This document shows, piece after piece, positions 36,701-50,231 of a stretch of 64,000 bases of DNA. The number at the start of each line of letters is the position of its first letter. Positions within the stretch are counted from its first letter, which is position 1. The translations under genes were made by a program, and so were the position numbers. The notes below the pieces were generated by a model, which had not been told where the DNA came from, searched no databases, and saw nothing but the letters and a program-made list of their open reading frames with translations. The stretch spans positions 24,978,173-25,042,172 of the forward strand of contig OZ017798.1 of the NCBI GenBank assembly GCA_963969395.1, read 5' to 3'. Source of the stretch: Pseudoscleropodium purum. Lineage: Eukaryota; Streptophyta; Bryopsida; Hypnales; Brachytheciaceae.

Positions 36701-39700
36701 ATCATACGAGCACTCTTTGATATATAGAATATTTGCAAAGAGGAGTTTTGAAAATCCATTTGTTACCAACAAGGAAACTAATACAAGAGTCTTAGAAAAA
36801 AATGGAGTACTATTGTCATGGACGTTTCGTTTGTAGTATCACATATGCTTGACGATGTTGTTTGTTGGTCCAGACTGAAAGTGAGTTTGCTAAGGCTTAC
36901 GAGGGTGGTTTGCACAAGAGCAAGTAAGTCATGTTTGCCTTACTTTCTCGTCTTTGCAACTATGAATAATAGAAACACATGTAATTTATTGTCTTCCTGT
37001 TTGACGTCTAAAGACGTGGTTCCAGTTTGGAACAAGGTTTTTAGTGAATTTAGAGTGTTTCAGGAACTTTATTATGAGGAGGCCTCCATAGCGCTACCGG
37101 TAGACCTCTGCATGAATCGTGGCAAAGATTATCTCTATGTTGCTGTCCAATAGTTCATGATATAGTCCAAGTTTGCTGAGAACACTGATATTGTTTTCAT
37201 TTTGGAAGGGCATGATTTATTGCAATCCTGTGCAAGTGTCTCAGTTCATGAATTACGCAGGTATTGGGAACCTGTTTATGAGGACTCCATGAATCTGATC
37301 GCCCGTTTGCCAGAAGTAGCTGCTTACATTTATCGCAGGTAATCTTCATCGAGATGATGTTCCCTTGATATGGTTTACTATTCCCATGAGTAGTAGTCTT
37401 AAAGGTGCAAGTAGGATTAGTCCTGTCATGTCTGGAAATAGATGGATTTTTCTTCTGTTGAAGGTGTTTGGGTCGTTTACCTGCAGAATATATAAAGGCG
37501 GAGATGTGATTGGATCAGATTCCAGTCTGGACTATGCAGCTAATTTTGCTCATATGTTGGGCTTCAAGGACGAGTTGATGCATGAGTTGATGCGCCTGTA
37601 TTTGAGTATCCACAGGTATTTGAAGTGCTAAGTCCACTTGCAGCAACGAAGCAGCAGCGACAGTTAGCTAAATTGAAAGCCTAAAGTTAAAGGCCTCACT
37701 CAACCATTAGTTACGTAATAGTTTTGTCAACTTCCAACTAACTAATGGACCTCAACACCGTATTTTTCTTAGTAGTGATCCGTGGTTAATGATTGCAGTA
37801 ACGGCTGGGTTCACTAGTGTTTCCTACGTTTGATGGTTGAGGATACATAAGAGATTTAACGTGGGGTTTTCAACTGTGGTAGTGATCACGAAGGAGGAAA
37901 TGTGAGCGCCCACACTGTTCATCTGGTACGACATGTTTATCTAGATCTTCAGTTATAAAAACCTAAAGGAACAGTGGTAGATGGTGGTAGATTGGTTACT
38001 TACGATTGCTTATTGCTGCTTTCCATTTATGCGAAGGAAACGTAGAATCCTTGGAGATATTAAAGGGACACCTTAAGGTGGAGAATTTGTCCGTGTCATT
38101 CGCTAGAACCCTTGTTGAGCTCCTACTGAATTGAGATGACAGAATCTCTGACACATCAATAGGAATCCTTGGCAGCTTCTTTTGCAAAGTTGAGTTCAAT
38201 TTGAACAAGTAAATGCTACTGAAGCAAATGAACCAATGTCGTCATGTGTGAGAGTCTGTCAGAGCTCCAATTTTATTTGATCTGCTGTGACTTTGCTCTA
38301 AATATTGCTTACTTGACACTGTTCCAGAGAGGTGCCATGCCACTACTCTTCTAAGATGTCAGCTATTGTCATTTTTGCGGGTTCTGTTATCTTTTTGGTT
38401 TCCGTTTTGACATGCTGATTTCTGTGTCAGGTTGGGAGTGCACTGTCCGATCCTTATCTTTCTTTCGCTGCTGGAATCAATGGTCTAGCAGGTCCTCTGC
38501 ACGGGCTTGCCAACCAGGTTAGTCTCAATAACCTGGAAGAGTGCTACACAATAACCATGTATAGTTTATTCACCAATTTATCGTCTGATCTTGGAACCTT
38601 CACTGACCTCTGTAGGTTATCGCAGGAAGTGCTGCGCTGGATTCAAGAAGTGGTGGATGATATCGGTAGTGAAGTCTCACTGGATCAGCTGAAAGACTAT
38701 ATCCATAAGACTTTGAAGAGCGGCCGGGTACTCATTCTTCCAAGCGTCGTGTACGCTTTATGTTTCGTGAGAAGCATTGATCTAGAGGCATTCGTCTTTC
38801 TACCTTTGCTAGGTTTCAATTGATTGCGCACTTTGTATAGCTTATTTAGACCTTCCATTTTTGGTCATGTTTTCCATGGATCATGGAACGAGTAGCGAGA
38901 AGAATTGAGTTGGTGGGTTTTGTGGCAGGTGGTCCCTGGGTATGGTCACGCTGTGTTGAGGAAAACGGATCCTCGTTACATCTGTCAACGAGAATTTGCG
39001 CTGAAGCATCTTCCTGAGGATCCTATGTTCAAGATGGTATGCCTTTGTATTCGTTTGCAAGTTATGTATTGGAGAGCATTCACGTGTAGGAGGGAGGTCT
39101 CGTGACATTCTATACCTGCTGGAGTGGTCCCTCGCACGTTGCTACTTTGAATAGACTTTTTCAGTGGTATCGTAGACCATGGCAGTCAAGTTCTCTTGCT
39201 CTTTAATCCTGACCTGGTGGTTTCTAGAATGTCATGTCTCTCTTTTGGACTTTTGAGGCCGCAGTCAATGTACTGCTGTGCAACTCGCTTAGCATGTGAC
39301 GTCATCCTTAGCATACAATGTCATGTTTAGCACTTCAGAGGGTTGTACATCGGGTTTGGCTTTGAAGCTGAGGGTCCGTCCTGCTAGAACCTTTCGATAC
39401 GTTGGGGAAAGAGTTCAACTCAGCCATGGATGTTTCAGGACTTGTGATTGTCCACTATGATGACATGCTCTTGGTTTGTTGCCTTTCCAGGTGTCGAAAT
39501 TGTTTGAGGTGGTCCCCCCTATTCTGTTGGCGGGTGGCAAAGTAAGCCTTGGAGGTTAAAACATCTTCAGTACCTTTTCAGTGCAACTGCGTTCATCTTC
39601 TCCTGTGTTTTCCATTTAATCTAGAGCATTTCTGAGGTTTCTTGTTACGTATGGGCAGGTGAAGAACCCGTGGCCTAATGTGGATGCTCACAGCGGCGTT

Positions 39701-40358
39701 CTGCTTCAGTACTACGGCTTGAAAGAGCAGAAGTGGGTTCCAAAGACGTTCAGCATCCCTTGACTGCCTTTGTGATTTCATAGCATGGTGGTGCTTATTC
39801 CTAACTGAAGTTGTTGGATGTCTTTTTGTAATGAACTAATTTCATCTTCTGCTTGGCTTCGTGCAGCTACTACACTGTGCTCTTTGGAGTATCACGTGCT
39901 ATGGGCGTCCTCTCTCAGGTTAGCTCTAGCTTCTAACTGGAGGTCCAACGGGGTTTTGAGTCAATTAGATTGTTTTTAGAGCTTTTTATCATCGTCGTAA
40001 GGAGAATCTTCCCATAAGGTGAATCCTGACTTAGATTTTTCCTATGATGTTGTCCAAAGTTCTTGGAACATTCTAGTGTTACTGAAAACCCTTTTGTGTA
40101 CGGAGGAATGTTGCTTTATCATCGTTTTATCAGATAATCTCCATGCATCCCCAGTGGCATTTGGGTCCACAGGAGGTTTTTAGCGTATGGTTAGTTCTGC
40201 ATCTCTGTTTTCGGACTAGTCCTCGACTTTGATGGTTGCTTGTTTCTGTGCAGCTCATCTGGGATCGAGCTCTTGGGCTTCCAATTGAACGACCAAAGAG
40301 TATGACATTTGAGTATATTGAAAGCTTTTGCAAGTCTAAAGAAGGCATTACTGCGTAG
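33728..40358 (+). CDS. CSY: Citrate synthase, mitochondrial type, copy 1, 18 exons
   Basis: Condenses acetyl-CoA with oxaloacetate to citrate, the entry step of the TCA cycle in the mitochondrial matrix. Exons: 33728-33835, 34623-34664, 35051-35116, 35452-35517, 35655-35768, 35872-35935, 36187-36269, 36874-36923, 37261-37338, 37487-37615, 37883-37925, 38431-38517, 38626-38727, 38929-39036, 39491-39541, 39659-39732, 39867-39918, 40254-40358. All introns are GT-AG and in phase; 473 aa, the length of plant mitochondrial enzymes. The catalytic residues are His305 (in GPLHGLANQ), His351 (in [15 protein letters not shown]) and Asp406 (in [11 protein letters not shown]), with the same spacing as His274, His320 and Asp375 of the animal enzyme. 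The Arg- and Ser-rich N-terminus (about 1-36) fits a mitochondrial presequence. No PTS-type feature was looked for beyond the normal end. The start ATG is supported by similarity to known presequences, but an alternative first exon is possible. Confidence 0.95.
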
Positions 40359-40467
40359 AGAGGATCACAGATTTAGTGAATTTGTGTACTGGCTCCTGTT
40401 CTCTTCGAGGAGACAGTACTTCGTTGAATCATGGAAGTCGCTTTTTGACCTTTGAGACCCACCTTTT

Positions 40468-40473
40468 AATAAA
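40468..40473 (+). terminator. Candidate poly(A) signal of citrate synthase copy 1
   Basis: AATAAA lies 110 bases after the stop codon in DNA that is otherwise identical to copy 2. In copy 2 the matching site reads AACAAA (57520-57525). Plant poly(A) signals are loose, so this is suggestive only. Confidence 0.4.
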
Positions 40474-40595
40474 AGCACTGGCAGGTATCATTCGAGTATG
40501 TGGCACCTGATCTTTGAACTATCAACTGCGGGTATTCAATTCAGTCCCTCTTTTAATTGAAATTATATGTAAGGAATGAGCAATTACAAAGTGTA

Positions 40596-41115
40596 CAGTC
40601 AGGTCTAGTCCATTTACGAATTATGAATCCTGCTGAAAATTTGGATAACTTTGGGAGGCCCATATGCACTCAAACATGAAAGGAATTGCAAATTGCATTG
40701 GAATCACACTGAAGTCTACTTTACCACCATTACAAATGCACATATGTAATTGAAAATCATACAAAGAGTTTGATGTTCTTTATACACTATCTCCCATTTG
40801 GTGTTACCACCATTTGTGAAAATTACACTTGAAAATTTTGTATCACTTTTTGGATTTTCTTCACCCTAATGCAAGAAGTCTTTCGCTATCTTCTATAAAA
40901 TGGGAGATAGTGTGTAAAATCAATCCAACTTATAATATGATTTTACATTACTCATTTTCCACTTGTTATTAAGTTGAAGTAGACTTCAATGTGATTCCAA
41001 TGCAATTTGAAATTTCAAAATTGATTCATTTTTGAGTACGCTAGAGCTTCTTGAAGTTGCTGAAATTTATAGGGAGCCTGGTCTGAAAAATTCATAAATG
41101 AGCTAGACCTTACTG
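40596..41115. mobile_element. Fold-back miniature element with TA flanks (mariner/pogo-like), 520 bp
   Basis: Both ends are flanked by TA (40594-40595 and 41116-41117). The termini are CAGTCAGGTCTAG and its near complement CTAGACCTTACTG. The two outer arms of about 130 bases are imperfect inverted repeats; they share a block near 40705-40722 and 40975-41005 that contains 'gaagtctactt' or its complement. There is no coding capacity. A TA duplication and CAGT-type ends fit Tc1/mariner or pogo-type elements. It lies about 240 bases past the copy 1 stop and is absent from copy 2. Confidence 0.75.
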
Positions 41116-41117
41116 TA

Positions 41118-44100
41118 CAAGATGCAAGTGTTGTGTACAAGCCGTGGTGGATTTTGGAAAGCACTTCTACAATTGACCCTTACACCCCTAATACTTCTTG
41201 ATTTTGATTTTGATTTTTTGATTTTCATATTTGGTTTTAATGATTTGATTCTAAGAATTTGGTTGAGGCTACCAATTCTGAAAAGAAGGGAATAAGCAAC
41301 AGAGTTTCTGATAACTTACAACAAAAATTAGAAAAATCTAGCTAAATATATTCATAAAAATCCACCTTAAATCTTGTAAGCATTGTTGTTAGACCTAATT
41401 TTCAATCTAAATTCTGCAATATTTAGCCAAATAAAGAACTCAATTTTAGCTGTGACCAAAGTTGAGGAGTCTTTGCATCAACAAAATCTACTCTAAGGAT
41501 GTTTGAGTAGCTACCGTTATTCAAAGCTAGAAAGATAAAGCCTCTTGTAATGTAGCCATTTCTTAAAATGGGGAGTGAATGTTGCATAAGGATTTTAGTT
41601 TTGAGCAACTAATTGCTTTAAAAGTGATGCAAATTTTTTTGGAAAGATCATTTGACTATATCTTTTGCAATGAAAAAAATTGCTAAATGGCTACAAAGTT
41701 ATGAAGATTTAGTGGAAGAAAAAAATGTTTTCCAGAATCATGAAATTTAGACTTGCATTGTCTTAAATGATGTCAATGGTGACATCCAAATTTTTGCTTT
41801 GCTTGAGACATGACAAAGACATCTAAAAAGACATAAGACATCTAAGTGTTTTCATACAAATATCCCAAAAGACATGGGTCAATGGGGCTCTAAAAATTCA
41901 CCATGTGGTTGCCACCTAAGTGCCATGTGGACACAGGTAGCCACATATGATTTTTTTCATCTATCCCTATCCATGACGTGGCATATGACATGGTAGTGAA
42001 AATATGATGTGGCAAACTAAAAGGCTAACATGGCATACCACATCAACAGAGTTTTCTATTGTATCGGTATTTTCATATTGTTTTTTGAGACGTCAATATA
42101 GAGATCCAAATGTCTTCAAAGATGTCTTTTGAGATGTTTACATAGATGTCCAAACATTTCCTAAGATGTCTTTTGAGATGTCAATTTTGACCACTAGATG
42201 CTTTTCTAGACATCAACTTCAACATTCAAATGTTTAGCAATATCATATTAGATGCCCAAATTTCACTATGTACACTTCCTAGAATGTTCAATATAATACA
42301 TGTGAACAAAATGATGTCACCTTTGATGTCTATGTTTTAAGCAAAATAGAACACTATTCAACATGATGTTTGTAATAACAATCACATATTACATAATGTG
42401 CATGTCATGATGTCCAATGCAAACATAATGTCCTATACAACATGTCATACATAATATACCATACATCACACAAAAATACCATAAGAATACATAGTACACC
42501 ATACAAAATTCATTGTTGTTGACAATTACATCACATTGCTTCAAAAGCCACTCAATGAGATAATACAAAGTTGAGAAGATGAGATATTTATACAAGCGGG
42601 GTGGTAGGAGGTATGACAAACAATATGGAATTTGTAAAACTCAAGAATTAATATAATGTTCAATTTCAAACTACATTTAAGCATAGTAGACATACTTTTT
42701 TTAGAAAAATTTAAGTTGAAAAAAGTTGGGATAACAAACAAAATTCAAAATCCAAAAATCTATTTGAGATTTAAAGCCTTACATAAAAAATTATGGACAA
42801 ATTTTCAAAGAGGGGTTGGAAGGGATATTTTCTTTGACATTTTTTTGACATCCTCTTTAAATTTTGTTCATCTTCATTGTACATGGAGTACATGAAAATA
42901 TATTATATAAAAATGGTAATCTTGAAGTATATTAAATATTGATTGAATTTGTTTGTTTTTATTGTATCAGCATCTTTAGAAACATCATAGTTGCTTGGCA
43001 ACATCATGGAAGACATGTATTTTCTTATCATATTGCCATATAAGATGTTCCAATAGACATATTGGTGTTGTTCATGACATTCACATTGAGACATTTGTAC
43101 TAATGAAGTAAGGTATTTTTTGAATGGATAGTGAAGAGAGGTACCCACTATCCACCCAAAAGTGACTCCATTTTTGGGTTCATTTTTGGGTTTTAAAGAT
43201 TTTTTAAATTTTCATTTGCAACCCCTCCCCCTCTTGTAATTTTCAAAAACCAACATAATGACAATCAATATAGGATAATTCCTCCGTATCTGTACCTAGT
43301 ACTATATTTGTATCCGATATCGTATTCGATATTCATCCCGTATTCGTATCCAATACTATACATGTATCCGGCATTCATTTTGTATTTCAAATTTGAACGG
43401 CTTGAATTAAATCTCACAAGATCAACGGCTTTTGATTTTTTGAGAAATCAACGACAATTTCGAAAGTAAGCATTTTTCTTAAAAAAAATCAACGGCTTGT
43501 AAATTCTTTGAGAGAAGGAGGCGGCAACTAATGCAAACCAGGGAGGAACCATCTTTTGAGTGGATAGTCATATGCTATATAATATCAATAGTGAAAGAAG
43601 TTGAACATTTTGGATTGTGCTACATACAACCTTCTATAGCATCGTGTGACATCAAAGACAACAAAATGTGCATGTCTTCCAAGCATTTTTTGTCTGCAGT
43701 AATGTAAGATCAAACATCGTAAATAGACTATCTTTGATAAATGTCAGAATAGTGAGAACATGTCAATGTTGAAGTGAACATGTTCACCTCATAAGAATTG
43801 TGGCTATTTTGTATGTAATGGTTTACGATTGAGCACTAGAAAACCATTTATAGTGCATCATATAGTGATATAGAGAATACATCTTGTCTTGGACTCAACT
43901 CCAAAAAAAATGTGAAGCTTTTCGACAGCGATTGTGATGCATACATCCACAAAACAATGTACAATATCCATCAGAATTATGTGATTTCTGTCCTTTTTTA
44001 TAATGGTTGACGTTAGCATTGAAAGAAATAAAGCGTTTTGGACATCTAGTAGAAGACAATATTATGCACTATGCTCAACCTTCGCATTGAAATGCAAGTA

Positions 44101-47100
44101 TATCACATGATTAGATGTATTGTCATGGTATGCACTTGTGAAGGCAATCTTATCACGCATGATGTAAGTAGTTGCAAGCTTTACTTGCCAACTTTGATGG
44201 GGTGTAGTGAATGGGAGACCAATAGAAGCCATTCAAGAATATATGGGATACATTGAGGAACTCTTGGTTTTTGATTACCAAAACGACTATGTAACCATAT
44301 TATTGTACAATTGGATAAAAAAGACACATGATGCTTGATATTCCAGCATTTAACACAATAAGTATAGCTTTAGTTTGGCAAACTTCAATCACATGAATAT
44401 AATGGTGCATGTTGATTCTTTTGCCTTTCTTTTACATTGCCAATAGTTTTTTTCTCAAACAATTCACATGGACACAATTAGAAGGTAATGTGTTGAATTG
44501 ACATTAGAGGCAAACGTGGTCCTATACACATTACGGAAGCAGCACCAAGCATACTTGAATTGCACAACAACCAATAGTTTATTGACCTACAACCACAAGC
44601 CATGGCATTTGAGTTTGTGCGACGTCTTGTGCAAAGACTTGAGGACTATGGAGGCGTACTTGGTGAGAATGTTCAATCAAAGGACAAAGATCAACTCCTT
44701 TAAGGTCACTTGCTTTAGCACATAGAAGTCTAGGACAACGTCAGCAACATATACAATGTTGTCAAAATCCATGTTACTTCAACGACTTACATTGTCTTTC
44801 AAGAATTCTTCAGGAGATAGAGGTTGTAACATTTGATATTGCCCATGACATGCAATATACATTATTGGCATCTGTTCAATGTTCCTAGCATGGTATACAA
44901 GTAGAAATTACTTAAGTAACTAGAATTTTATATTGTCTACAACTATTAAATTTACATAGAAAAAATTTTGTATCTCATTTTTCTTTTATACCAAATACAC
45001 ATACTATCTTCCAAAAATGTATTGACTTTTGTCCATTGAAAGTATTGTGTAGTAATAATGGTTTGTCTTTTCAATTAGAAAGTACGTAAGGGCATGTACT
45101 CTACTTGAAGAAAGACAATGATAATACCTATATAAGATTTCTTCCATGGGTTGCCAGATATGGTTGTTATAGTGGACGAACATCCGATTTGTCCGTCCAG
45201 TAGAGGTTCCACTTATCCAATAGAATCAACACATAATTGATTTTCTGATAAGGAGAAAACAAGTCATGCGGCTATTACATTGTTGTGCTACAAATGCAGA
45301 CATTATGTAGAATATGTATATTCACATCTTTTAAATTGGTTTGAATGTTTGTAACATTATAAAGAAGATGACGTCATTTGGGGTGGCTTTAAAGTGACGC
45401 CTTCTCTCTGTCATTATAAGTAACTATATAGAGAAAGATTCACTTGAAAGTTTCATCTCATTTAATATTCTTCTTCTTTATCTTTTATTTAAATTATACT
45501 ATATCGAATTGGAGGGTTTTTTCTGAGTCTAAAGATGAAAAATCTCAACTGGAGTGTGAATTTGAATTTTCTTTATTACAATTGCCGGATCAATTACAAC
45601 TATCACTAAGTCTTTCATCGCTACATGGGTGATTAAAAGATGAAGCTGAATCATCTCAATCATCAAAACAACTTCGCATAAAGAAATGATGGCATGGTCA
45701 TCTTCAATGTAACGTTCGAACATTGGTGATTTGTTGCAAGTTGAATATATTGAGCCCAGTAGCCATAAAGTTACATTTGAAAGATGTTTTGAAGGTTTAA
45801 ACGATAAGCAATATTATTGCATGGTGAGGCTTATCAAAGGGAGTTGTATTCGCTAACGATGGTTAAAAGGATCAATCAATCCTTTAACTAAGGTGGATCG
45901 TACTAATTATGTGGTTGCTATCGTTAAATGCATCCTCAAATTCTTGTAGATGGAATGATATTTCGATTGGAACTCTTGTTTTTTACCTCTATTAGATATA
46001 TGTTGGGTTTTTAGTTCTTCATTTTATAGTTGGAGTGATTTCCTACAATAATTTTGATTTTGTGAAATAGTGTGAAGGAAATATTCAAATAGTTTGCCTT
46101 CTAGGTGAACTTGAAGTGAATTTCCTTCAAAAACAAAGATAAAGAAATAATTTTGGGGCCAAATAAGTGCTCAATTATTGATGTTGTAGCTTTGAAAGTG
46201 AGTTAGGGGCTGACCTCATTTGTTTATGTGGTTAGAGTGAAGATAAGGTGGGAAAAAAGTGAAAAAAAGGTAGATACTATTCATCTTCTTTCTCGTTGTG
46301 AGTTTAGGAAGGACTCAAATGTTTAAAGGCCCATTGTGTTGTAAGTTTGAAGAATTTGTAAATGAAATTTGCAAGAGTTGTGTATCATGGTGTATAGTTT
46401 CTAAATTGATCTCACTTGCTTGATTTGAAGTTGAGAATTAAAAGTTGTGTTTGTTTGAGTGGAGGGAGGTTTGTTGCTTTTAAAATTAAAAGATAGAGAT
46501 TTCGATCAACCATAAAAGACGGAAAAGTTCTTGGTTTGTAATAAAATTTGGAGAAAATGTAGAAAATTGTATTAACTTTTTATAAAAATATCACTCATTC
46601 TATTTGGAATTTGTATAAGAGAGTTGTAAATGTAGAAATAAAAGAAGTTTTTTTGCTTTTCTTTTCTCAAAGCTAAAACTTTGGATGGCTATAGAAATTG
46701 AACAGAGTTTTAGAATAACTTGAAATTTGAAGAAAAAATAGAAGTTTGTGTTAACTTTTTAAAAAGCTATCATTCACTTCATTTAGAACTGTGAAACAAT
46801 AGTGGCACTCATTCAAAGTTCACCTTGAGAATTAAAAGTTGAAGTTGAAGATTGGACGAAGTTTTGAAGACTTGTATGCGTATATGTAGCTTGTCGCTTT
46901 GTAAATTTATTGTTGCGGGCAGCTTAGGTTACACCAACACTAGTCTCATTTTGTGTAGTGGGTGACAAAGTAGGATTAATTGCCCATACGGTCAAGACTA
47001 AGTGATGAAGTGGGATTAATGACTAACATGGTCGAGACTTGCTTGTTCTCACGATGAAGCGTGGTTTTTAAAGCTGATTACTAAGAGTTTTAAAGTTTAG

Positions 47101-49734
47101 GAACCAATCTTTTGGACGGTTTAACTTGTGGTCTGGCCATTCCGTTTTATCCATCCAAAGTCATGGAATCTTATCATACACCTTAAACCTTATATCCATT
47201 TAGAGCTAGCCAATACATGATAGATCAACGGGTAGCAATTTGACAGCGGTTTAGAAGATTTGACATTCAAATTCGAAATAGGGTGAATCTGTGAGTGAAG
47301 AATTTTCTATTTTTTATTATTTTACAACTTCCTTCATTATCAAGCCATTTCTGGTTGTAGCCAAAATCTCTATGATTTTCCAAGACAAATGCTCTCAATA
47401 CAACAACGTGGTATAGATAGGACGTAGGGTGCGGATGGAATTTCTATGAGACCTCTTAGGGAGTCTCATGGAAGGTGTGAAGGTCCGCTTTGTCCTTGGC
47501 ACACTCGATCAATGAGATCCCAAATGGCATCTCCTTGCATTGTCAATGGTGCGGGAATCTTCTATAGATGAAAGAATCTTGGGAAGCCGACTTCGCCGTT
47601 GGACTCGTAACATGGGATTTACCCTAGAATACCACCCTTGGACAATAGATTCTTCCACGACTTCATCCTTCGGTTGTAGCACCTATATATTAACAATTAG
47701 GGGTTCTTGGGAATTCATCGGTCTAATGGGGAATTGAAACCTAACTCTAGGACCCAACCTATTGGCCTCACTATGGATCCCTTAGACCGACTTAGCTATG
47801 AATTGCCACATTCATAGGGGGAATTAGCCCCTAAGGGGTTGTATGACTCAAACTTGTAAAATCAACTATCTTTTGATTCTTCTCATTATTCCTAGACTGG
47901 TTTTGGAGGAGTTCTACATATACAATCAAATCTAGACCAAATACTATAATGGATATATTACAATCCTATTTCAGTTCTACATTCTTTTTATGGTTTTTTG
48001 TATATTTTTATCTATTCTAATTCGCAATTTAAAACAAAAAAAATCTATGAGTCCCAAGTGACGAATTGGGAGCTTACATAGTGGTGCGATGACGTTGCGT
48101 CTACACACTAGCATTTTTGCCTTGCCTCAACATTCGTGCCCTAGTTCTAACGTTATAAAGTGATGTGGCATTCCGAAAAATTCCACAAGTTACAAAATTA
48201 AAGTTGTCCAAATCGCCCGGAAGTCTGGTCCGATGACCCTTATCTGTCTATTATAACAACCATGTTGCTAGATATAGCACACACTCCAACTTTTGCAATG
48301 AACCCACGAATGAATCAAAAGAGGATAGGAATTTGTGTCATATGTTGTTGGTCATGAAAATATTTGTGCTGCATGTTTGCATTGAAGTCTTCCCTATCTA
48401 TGAATGTCATGTCGTGCACAAAAAATAGCATGACATTGAAGTTTGCAATCTTTTATGAATACTAAGATGATTCAAGTATTGTCTCCAAAAACGTCAAATG
48501 TTGTATATAAATGTCTTGTACAGCATGACTACGTCTAATTGTATGTTCAACAGAACATCTACACATTTATATTAATGTATAGGAAGACATTCTAAAGTCC
48601 TTGATGACGTCTACAACAACATCCCAACATTTGAAGTGATGTCATAAATTTCTTCATGCAGCACCTGAAGCCTTGACCTACCATGTTCACGTGTCTTGCT
48701 ACCTCAACATTATTCCAAACCATGTCAACTAATTACAACTCAAAATGCCAACTTTTAGGCCACATCATTGTTTTTTTACCAAAGCCTGCCCTTTCAACTA
48801 CTTGCCATCTTTTTTTTTAACCTTAAGTAGATATTTATCATAGCCTACAATAATTTCTACCCAATTATCAACAGTGAAAATGGGTCAACAAAGCTAACGT
48901 CACAGTTAATGCTTTTTCAAATATTGAAGCGGATATGCACATGTCCACTTTGGTGTCACTAAAAATTGTGTTAGCTATGGCCATACCACCTTCATTTCAT
49001 TGCCATTTCATAATGCCAAGGCAGACATCTACAAAAATCTATGTTTTTTTCTAAATGTCATCTTTGATACAAGGACATCCACACAAAAAAATCAAGCTAT
49101 GCTTTGGACATTCAGTGTTTTACTTTAGACATGCCAAAAAACATAAGTTTCTTATAATGATTGTCTTCCCATTTTGGATGAATAAAATGTATGTTCATAT
49201 GGATAAATAAATGCATATTTACGGATGCTTGAATGAATTATTATCTACATTTTACATGTTTCATATATGTTTATGGATTTTATAGAGCTTCATGACTCCA
49301 ATCAATGAAGATTACTTTTTGCTATATCACTCCAAAAGAAATAAAATTGCTTTTTGTTCTATCCTTCCAAATGAAATAAAAAAAACTAGTTTTCAAGCCA
49401 ATAGAAAATATTGTATGTTGGGTGAAATTTGATAAGCCTTAGACAAAATCAATTCTTTTTCAATTGAATTTTCATTCATTAACTCTATTAAAAGTTTATA
49501 GAACTTTATTTTATAGGGTTTTGAATATTTCATAACCTTCAACTATACTCTGGGCTTTTACCAATACTCACCACTTTGGCTTCATATTTTCTTCGAAGGT
49601 TGAAATTATTTTCGTTAATTCTTTCTATGGTATTCAGTTATGCCAAGTTATAATTTCTGAAAATTTCATTAGATGCCACGTCAGTTTAATTATATTTTGA
49701 ATTATATTTTAACGAATCTGACCCTAACGTACGG
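41118..49734. other. Gene-poor spacer between the citrate synthase copies
   Basis: About 8.6 kb with no gene I can support. 41.76-42.35 kb is rich in 'gatgtc/gacatc' words, and 48.4-49.1 kb shows similar vocabulary, suggesting related decayed repeats. 43.26-43.38 kb has a degenerate 'cgtattcgatatt/gtatcc' tract. 41.19-41.23 kb is a (GATTTT)n tract. Open frames (44071-44256, 44498-44725, 45444-45632, 47540-47737 and others) are under 85 aa with no recognised domain. The less AT-rich part near 47.35-47.85 kb is unexplained. Confidence 0.45.
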
Positions 49735-49800
49735 TAGTGCAGCGGTTAGTGCATGGAGGAAATAGCGTGGCCACCTCAGGTCGGACCCGTCCCCACGCAC
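49735..49800 (+). mobile_element. tRNA-like promoter segment, possible SINE head
   Basis: TAGTGCAGCGG (49735-49745) fits the pol III A box (TRGYNNARNGG), and GGTCGGACCC (49779-49788) resembles the B box, about 44 bases apart. It does not fold into a complete tRNA by eye and has no anticodon arm I can trust. It lies about 60 bases before the left edge of the second citrate synthase unit. No A-rich tail is seen. Confidence 0.4.
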
Positions 49801-49849
49801 CATTCAAGTTGACCAAATCCTGCCCGCCACAATGACGCAATTGCTGCAA

Positions 49850-50231
49850 AATACCTCTGTAGGATTGAAAATAGTGCGGGTTCGAAATAGCGTTACCACC
49901 TCCACAATCAGCTCACTCACTGCTTCGCCACCCACGCATTCTTGCATTCTCACAAACTGAACTTGCGCTGTGGCGGAATCTCCTTCAAGCTCCCGATCGA
50001 GCGTCGCTTGCGCGTCCGCACACCATCGCCACAATGCCGCGGGTGAGGGATCCATCGAATTTGGCCACCTCGCTGTCTTGAGCATTTTCAACGCGATCGT
50101 TTCTTGTTTTTAAATTTTTTGGGGGGAGGGTGGGGTTTGAATTCTGCATTTCTCGTGCACAAATTGGTGTTTCGTTTCAGAGTTTGCATGTTTGGGGGGA
50201 TGGGAGAGGCTCCTCTTGACATGGCGAAGGG
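49850..50231 (+). promoter_or_regulatory. 5' flank and leader of citrate synthase copy 2
   Basis: It aligns with 33347-33727 of copy 1 with a few percent difference. It keeps the same short ATG-CCG-CGG/GTGAGG candidate first exon (ATG at 50034) and the G-rich tract. The conserved leader suggests that both copies retain a promoter, though upstream DNA beyond the unit is unrelated. Confidence 0.5.

Noticed and set aside
44071..45723. Short open frames in the inter-copy spacer examined as possible transposase remnants
   Set aside because: Neither strand gave a motif of PIF/Harbinger, hAT, Mutator or reverse transcriptase that I could recognise.
47820..47842. 'cccctaagggg' palindrome
   Set aside because: It resembles fused element ends but lacks TTAA on the proper sides and any interior, so it is probably chance.
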